This document shows positions 19,790 through 32,834 of a stretch of DNA of 64,000 nt, one piece after another. Positions within the stretch are counted from its first letter, which is position 1. Each line of letters begins with the position of its first letter. Source of the stretch: Serratia nevei (GTDB taxonomy: Bacteria; Pseudomonadota; Gammaproteobacteria; Enterobacterales; Enterobacteriaceae); the NCBI RefSeq assembly GCF_037948395.1, contig NZ_CP149940.1:744001-808000 (forward strand). The letters are read 5' to 3'. A program made the position numbers and the translations under genes. The notes below the pieces were generated by a model. The model saw nothing but the letters and a program-made list of their open reading frames with translations. It made no database searches and was not told the origin of the DNA.

Positions 19790-22021
19790 ATGGTTGCGGT
19801 AAGAAGTGCACATCTGAATACGGCGGGTGAATTCGCTCTCGATGAGTGGATCGCTGGCTTGGGGCTACCTAACCCGCAGTCATGTGAGCGATTGGCCGCA
19901 ACCTGGCGTTATTGTGAGCAGCAGACCCAGAACCATCCCGACGCCTCGCTGCTGCTGTGGCGCGGTCTGGAGATGGTGGAAATCCTCTCGACGCTGAGCA
20001 TGGACAACGACAGCATGCGCGCCGCGCTGCTGTTCCCGCTGGTGGACGCCGGCATCGTGCAGGAAGAGACCCTGACCGAAGCGTTCGGCAAGGGCATCGT
20101 CGCGCTGGTGCACGGCGTGCGCGACATGGACGCCATTCGCCAACTGAAAGCCACCCAAAACGATTCGATGGCCTCCGAGCAGGTCGACAACGTGCGCCGC
20201 ATGCTGTTGGCGATGGTGGAGGATTTCCGCTGCGTGGTCATCAAGCTGGCGGAGCGCATCGCCCATCTGCGCGAGGTGAAAGACGCGCCGGAAGACGAAC
20301 GCGTGCTGGCGGCGAAGGAATGTTCCAACATCTACGCCCCGCTGGCCAACCGGCTCGGCATCGGCCAGCTGAAGTGGGAGCTGGAGGATTTCTGCTTCCG
20401 CTACCTGCATCCGGAAGAATACAAGCGCATCGCCAAGCTGTTGCATGAGCGCCGCATCGATCGCGAACAGTTCATCGACGATTTCGTCGCCGGGCTGCGC
20501 ACCGAGATGGCCAGCGAAGGCATTCGGGTGGAGATCTACGGCCGGCCGAAACACATCTACAGCATCTGGCGCAAGATGCAGAAAAAGCACCTGGCGTTCG
20601 ACGAACTGTTCGACGTGCGCGCGGTGCGCATCGTGGCGGAGCGCCTGCAGGATTGCTATGCGGCGTTGGGCATCGTGCATACTCATTTCCGCCATCTGCC
20701 GGACGAGTTCGACGACTACGTCGCCAACCCGAAACCCAACGGCTACCAGTCGATCCACACCGTGGTGCTGGGGCCGCGCGGCAAAACCGTCGAGATTCAG
20801 ATCCGCACCCGGCAAATGCATGAAGACGCCGAGCTGGGCGTGGCCGCGCACTGGAAGTACAAAGAGGGCGCGGGCGTGACCGTGCGCTCCGGCTACGAAG
20901 AACGCATCGCCTGGCTGCGTAAGCTCATCGCCTGGCAGGAAGAGATGGCGGACTCCGGCGAGATGCTCGACGAAGTGCGCAGCCAAGTGTTCGACGATCG
21001 GGTCTATGTGTTTACGCCGAAAGGCGACGTGGTGGATCTGCCGGCCGGCTCCACGCCGCTCGATTTCGCTTACCACATTCACAGCGACGTCGGTCACCGC
21101 TGTATCGGCGCCAAGATCGGCGGCCGCATCGTGCCGTTTACCTATCAGCTGAAGATGGGCGATCAGATTGAGATCATCACCCAGAAGCAGCCGAACCCGA
21201 GCCGCGACTGGCTGAACCCGAACCTGGGCTATGTCACCACCAGCCGCGGGCGCTCGAAGATCCATAACTGGTTCCGCAAGCAGGATCGCGACAAGAACAT
21301 CCTCGCCGGTCGTCAGATGCTGGACAACGAACTGGAGCATCTCGGCATCAGCCTGAAAGAGGCCGAGAAGCTGTTGATCCCGCGCTACAACATGAACTCG
21401 CTGGACGAGGTGTTGGCGGCGATCGGCGGTGGGGACATTCGCCTGAACCAGATGGTGAATTACCTGCAGGGCAAGTTCAACAAGCCGAGCGCCGAAGAGC
21501 AGGATCGCGAGGCGCTGCGCCAGCTGGTGCAGCAGAAAGCGCCGCCGCCGACCCGCAACAAGGACAATGGCCGGGTGGTGGTGGAGGGCGTGGGCAACCT
21601 GATGCACCACATCGCCCGCTGCTGCCAGCCGATCCCGGGCGACGACATCGTCGGCTTTATCACCCAGGGGCGCGGTATTTCGATCCACCGTGCGGACTGC
21701 GATCAGCTGGTCGATCTGCAATCGCACGCGCCGGAGCGCATCGTCGACGCGGTATGGGGTGAAAGCTACTCCAGCGGTTATTCGCTGGTGGTGCGCGTGA
21801 TGGCCAACGATCGCAGCGGGCTGCTGCGCGACATTACCACCATTCTGGCCAACGAAAAGGTCAACGTACTGGGCGTCGCCAGCCGCAGCGACACCAAGAA
21901 GCAGTTGGCCACCATCGACATGGATATCGAAATCTACAACCAGCAGGTGCTGAGCCGGGTGCTGGCGAAGCTGAACCAGCTGCCGGACGTGATAGACGCC
22001 AAGCGTCTGCACGGCAACTAA
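19790..22021 (+). CDS. relA: GTP pyrophosphokinase RelA ((p)ppGpp synthetase I)
   Basis: Ribosome-associated synthetase of the stringent response. It has 743 residues (E. coli 744). The N-terminal hydrolase-like domain lacks the catalytic HD pair, as expected of RelA rather than SpoT. It is followed by the synthetase domain (about 220-350, with YQSIHTVVLGP), TGS (about 405-465, VYVFTPKGDVVDLPAG), a helical domain, a zinc-finger region (HIARCCQPIPGDD) and a C-terminal ACT domain. There is an AGGGAGAAG ribosome site. E. coli has mazEF downstream, but here mazG follows directly. Confidence 0.97.
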   Translation: MVAVRSAHLNTAGEFALDEWIAGLGLPNPQSCERLAATWRYCEQQTQNHPDASLLLWRGLEMVEILSTLSMDNDSMRAALLFPLVDAGIVQEETLTEAFGKGIVALVHGVRDMDAIRQLKATQNDSMASEQVDNVRRMLLAMVEDFRCVVIKLAERIAHLREVKDAPEDERVLAAKECSNIYAPLANRLGIGQLKWELEDFCFRYLHPEEYKRIAKLLHERRIDREQFIDDFVAGLRTEMASEGIRVEIYGRPKHIYSIWRKMQKKHLAFDELFDVRAVRIVAERLQDCYAALGIVHTHFRHLPDEFDDYVANPKPNGYQSIHTVVLGPRGKTVEIQIRTRQMHEDAELGVAAHWKYKEGAGVTVRSGYEERIAWLRKLIAWQEEMADSGEMLDEVRSQVFDDRVYVFTPKGDVVDLPAGSTPLDFAYHIHSDVGHRCIGAKIGGRIVPFTYQLKMGDQIEIITQKQPNPSRDWLNPNLGYVTTSRGRSKIHNWFRKQDRDKNILAGRQMLDNELEHLGISLKEAEKLLIPRYNMNSLDEVLAAIGGGDIRLNQMVNYLQGKFNKPSAEEQDREALRQLVQQKAPPPTRNKDNGRVVVEGVGNLMHHIARCCQPIPGDDIVGFITQGRGISIHRADCDQLVDLQSHAPERIVDAVWGESYSSGYSLVVRVMANDRSGLLRDITTILANEKVNVLGVASRSDTKKQLATIDMDIEIYNQQVLSRVLAKLNQLPDVIDAKRLHGN

Positions 22022-22033
22022 GCCCACATCGCC

Positions 22034-22068
22034 TTTCGGGCCGTATCGATAGCGGATGCGGCCCGAAA
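22034..22068 (+). repeat. Strong hairpin between relA and mazG
   Basis: A 14-bp stem with one T-G wobble (TTTCGGGCCGTATC/GATGCGGCCCGAAA) and a 7-nt loop, 13 nt after the relA stop. No T-run follows, so it looks like an mRNA-processing or stability element, or a factor-assisted terminator, rather than a classical one. Confidence 0.6.
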
Positions 22069-22123
22069 TCCATGAATTCGGCGGGCGCTCCCCTGCGCCC
22101 CCATGCTTTCTCAGAGATTTTTT

Positions 22124-22918
22124 ATGACCCAATCCACTCCGCTGCAGCGTCTGCTGAACATCATGAAAACGCTGCGCGACCCGCAGATCGGTTGCTCGTG
22201 GGACCGCAAGCAAACCTTCGCCACCATTGCGCCTTATACGTTGGAAGAGACTTACGAAGTGCTGGACGCCATCGAGCGGCAGGACTACGCCGATCTGCGC
22301 GACGAGCTGGGTGATTTGCTGTTTCAGGTGGTGTTCTACGCGCAAATGGGGCAGGAGCAGGGGCTGTTCGATTTCGATGAGGTGTGTACCGCCATCAGCG
22401 ACAAGCTGGAGCGCCGTCACCCGCACATCTTCGGCGACGCCGAGGGCGGAGACAGCGAAGCCGTGGCGGCGCGCTGGGAGCAGCTGAAGGCCGGTGAGCG
22501 CGCCGAGAAAGCGCTGCACTCGGTGCTGGACGATATTCCGCAGGCGCTGCCGGCGTTGATGAAAGCGCACAAGATCCAGAAACGCTGCGCCTCGGTCGGC
22601 TTCGACTGGAATACCCTGGGCCCGGTGCTGGACAAAGTGTACGAAGAGATCGACGAAGTGATGCACGAAGCCCGCCAGGCGGTGGTCGACGAGAGCAAGC
22701 TGGAAGAGGAGATCGGCGATCTGCTGTTCGCCACGGTGAACCTGTCGCGCCATTTAGGCCACAAGGCGGAGAACGCGCTGCAGGCGGCGAACCGCAAGTT
22801 CGAGCGCCGCTTCCGCCAGGTGGAAGAGATTGTCCAGCAAAGCGGGCTGCGGCTTGAAGACGCCACGCTGGAGCAGATGGAAGAGGCCTGGCAGCAGGTG
22901 AAACGTCAGGAAAGTTGA
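22124..22918 (+). CDS. mazG: Nucleoside triphosphate pyrophosphohydrolase MazG
   Basis: All-alpha NTP pyrophosphatase that hydrolyses (d)NTPs and, in E. coli, lowers ppGpp levels during starvation. The 264 residues form two MazG domains, each with an E-E-x-x-E-x-D-D type metal site (EETYEVLDAIE with DLRDELGDLLFQ, then YEEIDEV with KLEEEIGDLLF). I chose the ATG at 22124 (MTQSTPL); an in-frame ATG 21 nt upstream is also possible. The neighbouring relA is consistent with a ppGpp-linked role. The mazEF toxin pair is absent. Confidence 0.95.
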   Translation: MTQSTPLQRLLNIMKTLRDPQIGCSWDRKQTFATIAPYTLEETYEVLDAIERQDYADLRDELGDLLFQVVFYAQMGQEQGLFDFDEVCTAISDKLERRHPHIFGDAEGGDSEAVAARWEQLKAGERAEKALHSVLDDIPQALPALMKAHKIQKRCASVGFDWNTLGPVLDKVYEEIDEVMHEARQAVVDESKLEEEIGDLLFATVNLSRHLGHKAENALQAANRKFERRFRQVEEIVQQSGLRLEDATLEQMEEAWQQVKRQES

Positions 22919-24904
<1,986 letters not shown>

Positions 24905-24916
24905 AATATTTGGTAG

Positions 24917-26281
<1,365 letters not shown>

Positions 26282-26306
26282 GTTCGACCGATTCGGTTGT
26301 TAAATA

Positions 26307-26331
26307 AAAACCCGCTGCGGCGGGTTTTTTT
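26307..26331 (+). terminator. Terminator of eno
   Basis: AAAACCCGC, loop TGCG, GCGGGTTTT and seven T, 25 nt past the eno stop. The same 24-nt sequence recurs in opposite orientation at 26361-26384. Confidence 0.92.
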
Positions 26332-26359
26332 ATGGCCGGCGTTTGGCCAAAAGCGCAAT

Positions 26360-26384
26360 AAAAAACCCGCCGCAGCGGGTTTTA
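26360..26384 (-). terminator. Terminator of the permease/hut operon
   Basis: Reverse-complement copy of the eno terminator: stem AAAACCCGC/GCGGGTTTT with the same TGCG loop and a T-run on the minus strand. It lies 14 nt past the permease stop. Confidence 0.9.
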
Positions 26385-26397
26385 TCAGAAGCGAGCG

Positions 26398-27792
26398 TTA
26401 CATCTGCTGCGTTGCCGCGCTCACCGGCGAGCCGCCGCCTTTCTTGCGCACCCACAGCCAGTAAGCCACGGTGAGTAAAGCGATCCACACCAGCCCGACG
26501 TACAGCGCGATGCGGCTCTCTTCGAAGTAGCCGAGCAGGCCGATGACAAATGCCATAAAGGCGGTCGCCAATGCCGGCGCCACTGGCCACCACGGCACCG
26601 GGAAGCTCAACTGACGGGTTTCCTCCGGCGACAGCGTGCGGCGCATGACGATCTGCGAAAGCAGGATCATCAGCCACACCCAGACGGTGGCGAAGGTGGC
26701 GATCGAGGCGATGATCATGAAGACCTTCTCCGGGATCAGGTAGTTGAGCACCACCGCCAGCAGCAGAGCGATCGACATCACCAGCACCGTCATCCACGGC
26801 ACGCCGCTGGCGGTCAGTTTGGTGAAGCTGCGCGGCGCCTGGCCGTCCTGCGCCATGCCGTACATCATGCGGCCGGCGCCGAAGATGTCGCTGTTAATGG
26901 CCGAGATGGCGGCGGTGATCACCACCACGTTCAGCACGTTGGCGGCGGAGCTGATGCCGAGGTTGCTGAAGATCTCCACGAACGGGCTGCCGTTCTGGCC
27001 GATGCTGTTCCACGGATAGATCGCCATCAGCACCGTCAGCGTCAGCACGTAGAACAGCAGGATGCGCACCGGCACGGCGTTGATCGCTTTCGGCAGCACT
27101 TTGGCGGGGTCTTTCGCCTCGCTGGCGGTAATGCCGATGATCTCGATGCCGCCGAAGGCGAACATCACCACCGCCAATGACGCGACCACGCCGCCGATGC
27201 CGTTAGGCATAAAGCCGCCGTGCTGCCACAGGTTGCTGATACCGGTGGCGTGCTGGGTTTGGCCGAAGCCGAACAGCATCACCGCTGCGCCGCCGACGAT
27301 CATCGCCACGATGGCGGCGACCTTGACCAGCGACAGCCAGAATTCCAGCTCGCCGAATACCTTGACGCTGCACAGGTTGAGCGCGCCGATAAACAGAATG
27401 ATGCTGAGCACCCAGACCCACTGGGCGACCTCCGGGAACCACAGCCCCATATAAATGCCGAAGGCGGTGACGTCCGCCAGGGCGACGATCACCATTTCGA
27501 AGGTGTAGGTCCAACCGGTGAGGAACCCGGCCAGCGGGCCGAGATAGTGGCTGGCGTAGTGGCCGAACGAGCCGGAAACCGGCTGATGTACCGCCATTTC
27601 ACCCAGCGCGCGCATTACCATGAACACCGCCGCGCCGCCCACCAGGTAGGCCAGCAGCACGGCCGGGCCGGCCAGCTGGATGGCGCCGGCAGAGCCGTAG
27701 AACAGGCCGGTGCCGATCGCCGAGCCGAGAGCCATGAAACGGATGTGCCGCGCGTTTAGTCCGCGTCTGAGTTGTGTCGTTTCGTTACGCAT
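26398..27792 (-). CDS. proY: ProY/HutT-type APC amino-acid permease, probably for histidine
   Basis: A 464-residue, 12-helix cytoplasmic-membrane permease of the APC amino-acid transporter family. It has the family substrate loop [13 protein letters not shown] in helix 1, [16 protein letters not shown] in helix 6 and the [15 protein letters not shown] helix-8 region. The closest recognisable E. coli relative is ProY. Because it is the third gene downstream of hutU-hutH, histidine is the likelier substrate (HutT role); this is context inference. The ATG at 27792 ([11 protein letters not shown]) is chosen over a 26-residue upstream extension. Confidence 0.88.
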   Translation of the reverse strand: MRNETTQLRRGLNARHIRFMALGSAIGTGLFYGSAGAIQLAGPAVLLAYLVGGAAVFMVMRALGEMAVHQPVSGSFGHYASHYLGPLAGFLTGWTYTFEMVIVALADVTAFGIYMGLWFPEVAQWVWVLSIILFIGALNLCSVKVFGELEFWLSLVKVAAIVAMIVGGAAVMLFGFGQTQHATGISNLWQHGGFMPNGIGGVVASLAVVMFAFGGIEIIGITASEAKDPAKVLPKAINAVPVRILLFYVLTLTVLMAIYPWNSIGQNGSPFVEIFSNLGISSAANVLNVVVITAAISAINSDIFGAGRMMYGMAQDGQAPRSFTKLTASGVPWMTVLVMSIALLLAVVLNYLIPEKVFMIIASIATFATVWVWLMILLSQIVMRRTLSPEETRQLSFPVPWWPVAPALATAFMAFVIGLLGYFEESRIALYVGLVWIALLTVAYWLWVRKKGGGSPVSAATQQM

Positions 27793-27836
27793 GTTGCTTC
27801 CCGTTAAGTGTTTGCCGAACAGGCACGCGCTGCCCG

Positions 27837-27859
27837 CGCCGGGTGGAACGCACCCGGCG
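27837..27859 (-). repeat. Hairpin between hutH and the permease gene
   Basis: A perfect 9-bp stem CGCCGGGTG/CACCCGGCG with a 5-nt loop in the 102-bp gap. No T-run is present. It may stabilise the hutUH part of the message or reduce read-through into the permease. Confidence 0.6.
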
Positions 27860-27894
27860 GGGCAGAACAAACTGCGTGATTCAGAGAGTGATGA

Positions 27895-29430
27895 TTATGC
27901 CTGACTAGGCAGCAGCGCCGCAGGCAGCAGCGATGTCAGGTGACCGGCCGCCAAGAGTTGGCTGGCGGCTTCAATGTCGGGGGCGAAGAAACGATCCTTG
28001 TCGTAGAAACTGACATGCTCGCGCAGCAGATGGCGCGCCTGCTCCAGACCTTCCGAGGTCTTCAGGCCGTTGCGGAAATCCAGGCCCTGGCAGGCGGCCA
28101 GCCATTCGACCGCCAGAATGCCGCGCACGTTGTCCGCCATGCTCCACAGGCGGCGACCGGCGGCCGGCGCCATGGAAACGTGGTCTTCCTGGTTGGCGGA
28201 GGTCGGAATGCTGTCGACGCTCGACGGGTGCGCCAGCGCTTTGTTTTCGCTGGCCAGCGCCGCGGCGGTCACCTGGGCGATCATGAAGCCGGAGTTCACG
28301 CCGCCGTTCTCCACCAGGAACGGTGGCAGCTGCGACATGTGCTTGTCCATCATCAGCGAGATGCGGCGCTCGGACAGCGAACCGATTTCGGCAAACGCCA
28401 GCGCCAGGTTATCGGCGGCCATCGCTACCGGTTCGGCGTGGAAGTTGCCGCCGGACAGCACGTCGCCCTGTTCGGCGAACACCAGCGGGTTATCGGAGAC
28501 GGCGTTGGCTTCAATTTCCAGCACCTCGGCGGCCTGGCGGATCTGCGTCAGGCAGGCACCCATTACCTGTGGCTGGCAGCGCAGGGAGTAAGGATCCTGC
28601 ACTTTTTCACAGTTGCGGTGCGAGTCGGAGACTTCGCTGCGCGCGCCGAGCAGGTGGCGATAGGCGAGGGCGGCGTCGATCTGGCCGCGCTGGCCGCGCA
28701 CCTCGTGGATACGCGCATCGAACGGGCTGCGAGAGCCCAGCGCCGCTTCCACCGTCAGGCTGCCCGCCACGGTCGCGGCGGCGAACAGATCTTCGGCATC
28801 GAACAGGCCGCGCAGCGCGAAGGCGGCGGAGACCTGGGTGCCGTTCAGCAGCGCCAGGCCCTCTTTCGCCGCCAGCGTCAGCGGTTTCAGGCCGGCTTTG
28901 GCCAGCGCTTCGGTCGCCGGCAGCCATTGGCCCTGATGGCGCGCCTGGCCTTCGCCCAGCAGCACCAGGCTCATGTGCGCCAGCGGCGCCAGGTCGCCGG
29001 AGGCGCCGACGGAGCCTTTGAGCGGAATATGTGGATAGACTTCGGCGTTGACCAGTGCGATCAGCGCCTGAATGACTTCCAGACGAATGCCGGAGAAGCC
29101 GCGCGACAGGCTGTTGATCTTCAGCACCATGATCAGGCGCACCAGGTTGTCGTCGGTCGGCTCGCCCACGCCGGCGGCGTGTGACAGCACGATCGAACGC
29201 TGCAGGTTTTCCAGATCGTCGCGGGCGATGCGCGTCGAAGCCAGCAGGCCAAATCCGGTGTTGATGCCGTAAGTGGTGCGGTTTTCTTCAACGATGCGTT
29301 CCACGCAGGCCACGCTCTGCTGGATTGGCGCGTAGGCGTTGTCGTCCAGTGTCAGCGTCACCGGGTGTTGATAGACGTCGCGTAGCTGGGCCAGCGTCAG
29401 TTTGCCAGGGCGAATAGTCAGCGCTTTCAT
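27895..29430 (-). CDS. hutH: Histidine ammonia-lyase
   Basis: First step of histidine catabolism, L-histidine to trans-urocanate and ammonia. The 511-residue enzyme carries the Ala-Ser-Gly triad (143-145 in [14 protein letters not shown]) that cyclises into the MIO electrophile. Its ATG overlaps the hutU stop (ATGA), so hutU and hutH are coupled. Confidence 0.98.
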   Translation of the reverse strand: MKALTIRPGKLTLAQLRDVYQHPVTLTLDDNAYAPIQQSVACVERIVEENRTTYGINTGFGLLASTRIARDDLENLQRSIVLSHAAGVGEPTDDNLVRLIMVLKINSLSRGFSGIRLEVIQALIALVNAEVYPHIPLKGSVGASGDLAPLAHMSLVLLGEGQARHQGQWLPATEALAKAGLKPLTLAAKEGLALLNGTQVSAAFALRGLFDAEDLFAAATVAGSLTVEAALGSRSPFDARIHEVRGQRGQIDAALAYRHLLGARSEVSDSHRNCEKVQDPYSLRCQPQVMGACLTQIRQAAEVLEIEANAVSDNPLVFAEQGDVLSGGNFHAEPVAMAADNLALAFAEIGSLSERRISLMMDKHMSQLPPFLVENGGVNSGFMIAQVTAAALASENKALAHPSSVDSIPTSANQEDHVSMAPAAGRRLWSMADNVRGILAVEWLAACQGLDFRNGLKTSEGLEQARHLLREHVSFYDKDRFFAPDIEAASQLLAAGHLTSLLPAALLPSQA

Positions 29431-31118
29431 GCTTTTTCTCCTTGGGTCGCGGCAACCATCGGCAGGTTCAGGCCTTGCTCACGGGCGCAGTCGATAGCGA
29501 TATCGTAACCGGCGTCGGCGTGACGCATGACCCCGGTAGCCGGGTCATTGTGCAGGACGCGGGCGATGCGCTCGGCGGCCTCGTCGGTGCCGTCGCAGAC
29601 GATCACCATGCCGGAGTGTTGGGAGAAGCCCATACCGACGCCGCCGCCGTGGTGCAGGGAAACCCAGGTGGCGCCGCTGGCGGTGTTCAGCAGGGCGTTC
29701 AGCAACGGCCAGTCGGAAACCGCATCGGAACCGTCTTTCATCGCTTCGGTTTCACGGTTCGGGCTGGAAACGGAGCCGGAATCCAGGTGGTCGCGGCCGA
29801 TGACGATCGGGGCGGACAGTTCGCCGCGGCGCACCATCTCGTTGAACGCCAGGCCCAGCTTGGCGCGCTGGCCAAGGCCAACCCAGCAGATGCGCGCCGG
29901 CAGACCCTGGAAGCTGATGCGCTCGCGCGCCATGTCCAGCCAGCGGTGCAGGTGTTCGTCATCCGGGATCAGCTCTTTCACCATGGCGTCGGTTTTGTAG
30001 ATGTCCTGCGGATCGCCGGACAGCGCCGCCCAGCGGAACGGCCCGATACCGCGGCAGAACAGCGGACGGATGTAGGCCGGCACGAAGCCCGGGAAGTCGA
30101 AGGCGTTGTCGACGCCGGTTTCTTTCGCCATCTGGCGAATGTTGTTGCCGTAGTCGAAGGTCGGCACGCCCATCTGCTGGAACGCCAGCATGGCTTTGAC
30201 GTGATCGGCCATCGACTGTTTGGCGGCGGCGACCACTTTAGCCGGCTCGGTCTGGGCGCGCTGGCGATACTCTTCCCAGCTCCAACCCTTCGGCAGGTAG
30301 CCGTTCAGTGGATCGTGGGCGCTGGTCTGATCGGTGACCATGTCCGGGCGCACGCCGCGGCGAACCAGCTCCGGTAGAATTTCCGCCGCGTTGCCGCACA
30401 GGGCGATGGAGATGGCTTTGCCTTCTGAGGTGTATTTTTTGATGCGGGCCAGCGCGTCATCCAGATCTTTGGCCTGCTCATCGACGTAGCGGGTTTTCAG
30501 GCGGAAATCGATGCGGCTCTGCTGACATTCGATGTTCAGCGAGCAGGCGCCCGCCAGCGTCGCGGCCAGCGGCTGCGCGCCGCCCATGCCGCCCAGGCCG
30601 GCGGTCAGTACCCAGCGGCCCTGCAGGCTGCCGTCGTAATGCTGGCGGCCCGCTTCGACGAAGGTCTCATAGGTGCCCTGAACGATGCCCTGGCTGCCGA
30701 TGTAGATCCAGCTGCCGGCGGTCATCTGGCCATACATGGCCAGGCCTTTGGCGTCCAGTTCGTTGAAGTGTTCCCAGGTCGCCCAGTGCGGCACCAGGTT
30801 GGAGTTGGCGATCAGCACACGCGGGGCGTTGTTGTGGGTTTTGAAGACACCGACCGGCTTGCCGGATTGCACCAGCAGGGTTTCGTCTTCTTCCAGCGTT
30901 TTCAGGGTTTCGACGATCTTGTCGTAGCAATCCCAGTCGCGTGCGGCGCGGCCGATGCCGCCGTACACCACCAGCTCGTGTGGGTTCTCCGCAACTTCAG
31001 GATCGAGGTTGTTCATCAGCATGCGTAACGGCGCTTCGGTCAGCCAGCTTTTTGCGTTTAATTGTGTGCCGCGTGGCGCGCGTACATCGACATTGCGAAC
31101 TTTGTTATTTGTAGTCAC
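29427..31118 (-). CDS. hutU: Urocanate hydratase
   Basis: Urocanate to 4-imidazolone-5-propionate using tightly bound NAD+ as electrophile. The GTG at 31118 gives 563 residues and has a GAGGAAA ribosome site 8-9 nt upstream. Longer in-frame readings would include the operator and promoter. Signatures are [20 protein letters not shown] (NAD), [10 protein letters not shown] and the ARICWVGLG catalytic Cys loop. First gene of hutU-hutH-permease. The later pathway genes hutI and hutG and the regulator hutC are not in the window. Confidence 0.97.
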   Translation of the reverse strand: MTTNNKVRNVDVRAPRGTQLNAKSWLTEAPLRMLMNNLDPEVAENPHELVVYGGIGRAARDWDCYDKIVETLKTLEEDETLLVQSGKPVGVFKTHNNAPRVLIANSNLVPHWATWEHFNELDAKGLAMYGQMTAGSWIYIGSQGIVQGTYETFVEAGRQHYDGSLQGRWVLTAGLGGMGGAQPLAATLAGACSLNIECQQSRIDFRLKTRYVDEQAKDLDDALARIKKYTSEGKAISIALCGNAAEILPELVRRGVRPDMVTDQTSAHDPLNGYLPKGWSWEEYRQRAQTEPAKVVAAAKQSMADHVKAMLAFQQMGVPTFDYGNNIRQMAKETGVDNAFDFPGFVPAYIRPLFCRGIGPFRWAALSGDPQDIYKTDAMVKELIPDDEHLHRWLDMARERISFQGLPARICWVGLGQRAKLGLAFNEMVRRGELSAPIVIGRDHLDSGSVSSPNRETEAMKDGSDAVSDWPLLNALLNTASGATWVSLHHGGGVGMGFSQHSGMVIVCDGTDEAAERIARVLHNDPATGVMRHADAGYDIAIDCAREQGLNLPMVAATQGEKA

Positions 31119-31204
31119 AGCAGTTTCCTCAAACAGTATCGGTGCAGATTCCATGCCGCGGTGGGGATGAGTACCACGGCATAACAATGCGTAGGGCTTA
31201 TTAA

Positions 31205-31233
31205 CATATACTTGTATGTACAAGCATATGCAA
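31205..31233 (-). promoter_or_regulatory. hutU promoter with HutC-type operator in the spacer
   Basis: On the minus strand TTGCAT (31228-31233) and TATATG (31205-31210) are 17 nt apart. The spacer holds the palindrome CTTGTA-TG-TACAAG (31211-31224), which matches the HutC operator pattern known for hut genes in Klebsiella and Pseudomonas. Binding there would block RNA polymerase. The assignment is from motif and position only. Confidence 0.75.
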
Positions 31234-31463
31234 CACTGACCAGTTGCCGCTGAAAAGTGGCATAAGAAAAAGTTATTTTCTCTTTATATCAGGTTGATAT
31301 GCGATTTTTCATCGCCGGCTTCATGTACGAAAAGCCGGAGAAAAGTGAGCTGTTCGGCAAAAATGAATTAAAAATGACTCATTTTTGGGCGGCTAGTCAC
31401 AATATTTTTACAGACTGATTACAGTTGGCGGCGGAGGATAAACAAGCCCTATCACCGCGGGAA

Positions 31464-31486
31464 GAAAGCCCGCCGTGGGCGGGCTT
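31464..31486 (-). terminator. Terminator of the MFS transporter gene
   Basis: Perfect 9-bp stem AAGCCCGCC/GGCGGGCTT with a 3-nt loop, continuing into TTTCTTCCC on the minus strand. It begins 8 nt past the MFS stop, insulating it from hutU. Confidence 0.8.
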
Positions 31487-31493
31487 GCCAGGC

Positions 31494-32834
31494 TCAGGCG
31501 GCCGGTTGCAACATCGGCTTGCGGCTCATCTTGCACACCGTGGCGATGGCGGCGATCAGCGCCGGAACGCACAGGAACATCAGGATGCTCTGCACTTCCC
31601 ACTGCATCGCCAGCAGTTGGGCGCCCATCATGGTGCCGGCGACGCCGCCGAAGCGGCCGATGCCCTGCATCCAGGCGATGCCGGTGGCGCGGCTGTGGGT
31701 GGGGTAGAAGGTGGCCGCCAGCGTTTGCAGCCCGGACTGCGCACCGTTCATGGTGACGCCCATCAGGAAGATGAAGGCGCCCAGCAATACGATCTGCTTG
31801 TCTTCGGTCGCCATCGCCACGATCAGCAGGGCGGTGACGACAAAGCCGCTCGAGACGACCTTGTGCGCATTCCAGCGATCCATCAGCCAGCCGGCTACCA
31901 GGATGCCGAGCGTGCCGCCGAAGGTGAACAGTGAGGTGAGCATCGCCGACTGTTCCAGCTGATAGCCCAGCCCCTGCATCAGGATTGGCATCCAGCTCAG
32001 CAACACGTAGTAGATCACCAGCCCCATGAAGTAGGTCACCCACAGCATCAGCGTGCCGAGCAGGTAAGGGCGGCTGAACAGCAGGCCGACGCTGGTCTTG
32101 GCCTGCGTCAGCTTCTCTTCGTACAGATAAAAACGCGTCACGCCGTCAAGGCTCTGGCTGACGAAGCGTTGCGCGATGCGCTTGATCTTCGCCGCATCCT
32201 GCCCGCGGTTGACCATATATTTGACCGATTCCGGCAGCAGCAGGATCAGCAAGACCGTCAACGCCAGCGGCGCAATGGCGCCGAGCAACAGCACGCTGTG
32301 CCAGCCGTAGCTCGGGATCAGCCACGATGAAATGGCACCGCCGCCGGCCGCGCCCAGCGGAAAGCCGCAGTACATGGTATTGATCGCCAGCGAACGGCAG
32401 CGCTGCGGCGCGTATTCGGAGATCAGCGTGATGGCGTTGGGCATCGCCGCTCCCAGCCCGAGGCCGGTGAGGAAACGCCACAGCGTCAGGCTATTGAGCG
32501 AGCCGGCGTAGGCGGTGGCCAGGCTCGACAGGCCGAAGAACAGGCAGGAAAACACCAGCACGCGCTTGCGGCCGATGCGGTCGGAGATTGGCCCGGCGAT
32601 CAGCGCGCCGAGCGACAGCCCCAGCAGCGCGGCGCTCAGCACCGGCCCCAGATCCTGTTTGACGATGCCCCAGTCTTTGGCGACCGAGGGGGCGATATAG
32701 CCCATGGCGGCGGTATCAAAACCGTCGATGGCGAGGATCAGGAATCCGAGAATGATCAGGGTCCAGTGAAACAGCGAAAACTTGCTGTCGTCGATGGCCT
32801 GCTGAATGTTCAACTCGCTGGTGGAATGAGTCAT
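31494..32834 (-). CDS. MFS transporter, aromatic acid:H+ symporter (AAHS)-like; candidate urocanate carrier
   Basis: A 446-residue, 12-helix major facilitator. The helix-1 motif DGFDTAAMGYIAPS (37-50) with paired Asp is characteristic of the AAHS family (PcaK, MhpT), and the motif-A loop GPISDRIGRKR follows at 81-91. AAHS carriers import planar aromatic acids with protons. It is transcribed toward hutU, with a HutC-like half-palindrome in front of its start (32906-32919). That suggests a hut substrate such as urocanate, which is inference. The ATG at 32834 is used; an upstream extension to 32918 would only translate the operator. Confidence 0.85.
   Translation of the reverse strand: MTHSTSELNIQQAIDDSKFSLFHWTLIILGFLILAIDGFDTAAMGYIAPSVAKDWGIVKQDLGPVLSAALLGLSLGALIAGPISDRIGRKRVLVFSCLFFGLSSLATAYAGSLNSLTLWRFLTGLGLGAAMPNAITLISEYAPQRCRSLAINTMYCGFPLGAAGGGAISSWLIPSYGWHSVLLLGAIAPLALTVLLILLLPESVKYMVNRGQDAAKIKRIAQRFVSQSLDGVTRFYLYEEKLTQAKTSVGLLFSRPYLLGTLMLWVTYFMGLVIYYVLLSWMPILMQGLGYQLEQSAMLTSLFTFGGTLGILVAGWLMDRWNAHKVVSSGFVVTALLIVAMATEDKQIVLLGAFIFLMGVTMNGAQSGLQTLAATFYPTHSRATGIAWMQGIGRFGGVAGTMMGAQLLAMQWEVQSILMFLCVPALIAAIATVCKMSRKPMLQPAA

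Larger units (their letters stand above)
31119..31493. other. hutU upstream region (375 bp) without a gene
   Basis: It contains the hutU promoter/operator at the left and the MFS terminator at the right. Between them is A+T-rich sequence (31240-31440) without an ORF that looks coding. It has one isolated TGTGA half-site on the minus strand near 31400, but no full CRP palindrome. Confidence 0.6.

Noticed and set aside
19880..22753. 957-codon open frame antisense to relA and mazG
   Set aside because: It spans two well-identified genes on the other strand and has low-complexity, His/Gln/Arg/Val-rich composition. That is expected from reading the complement of high-G+C codons, and no domain is recognisable.
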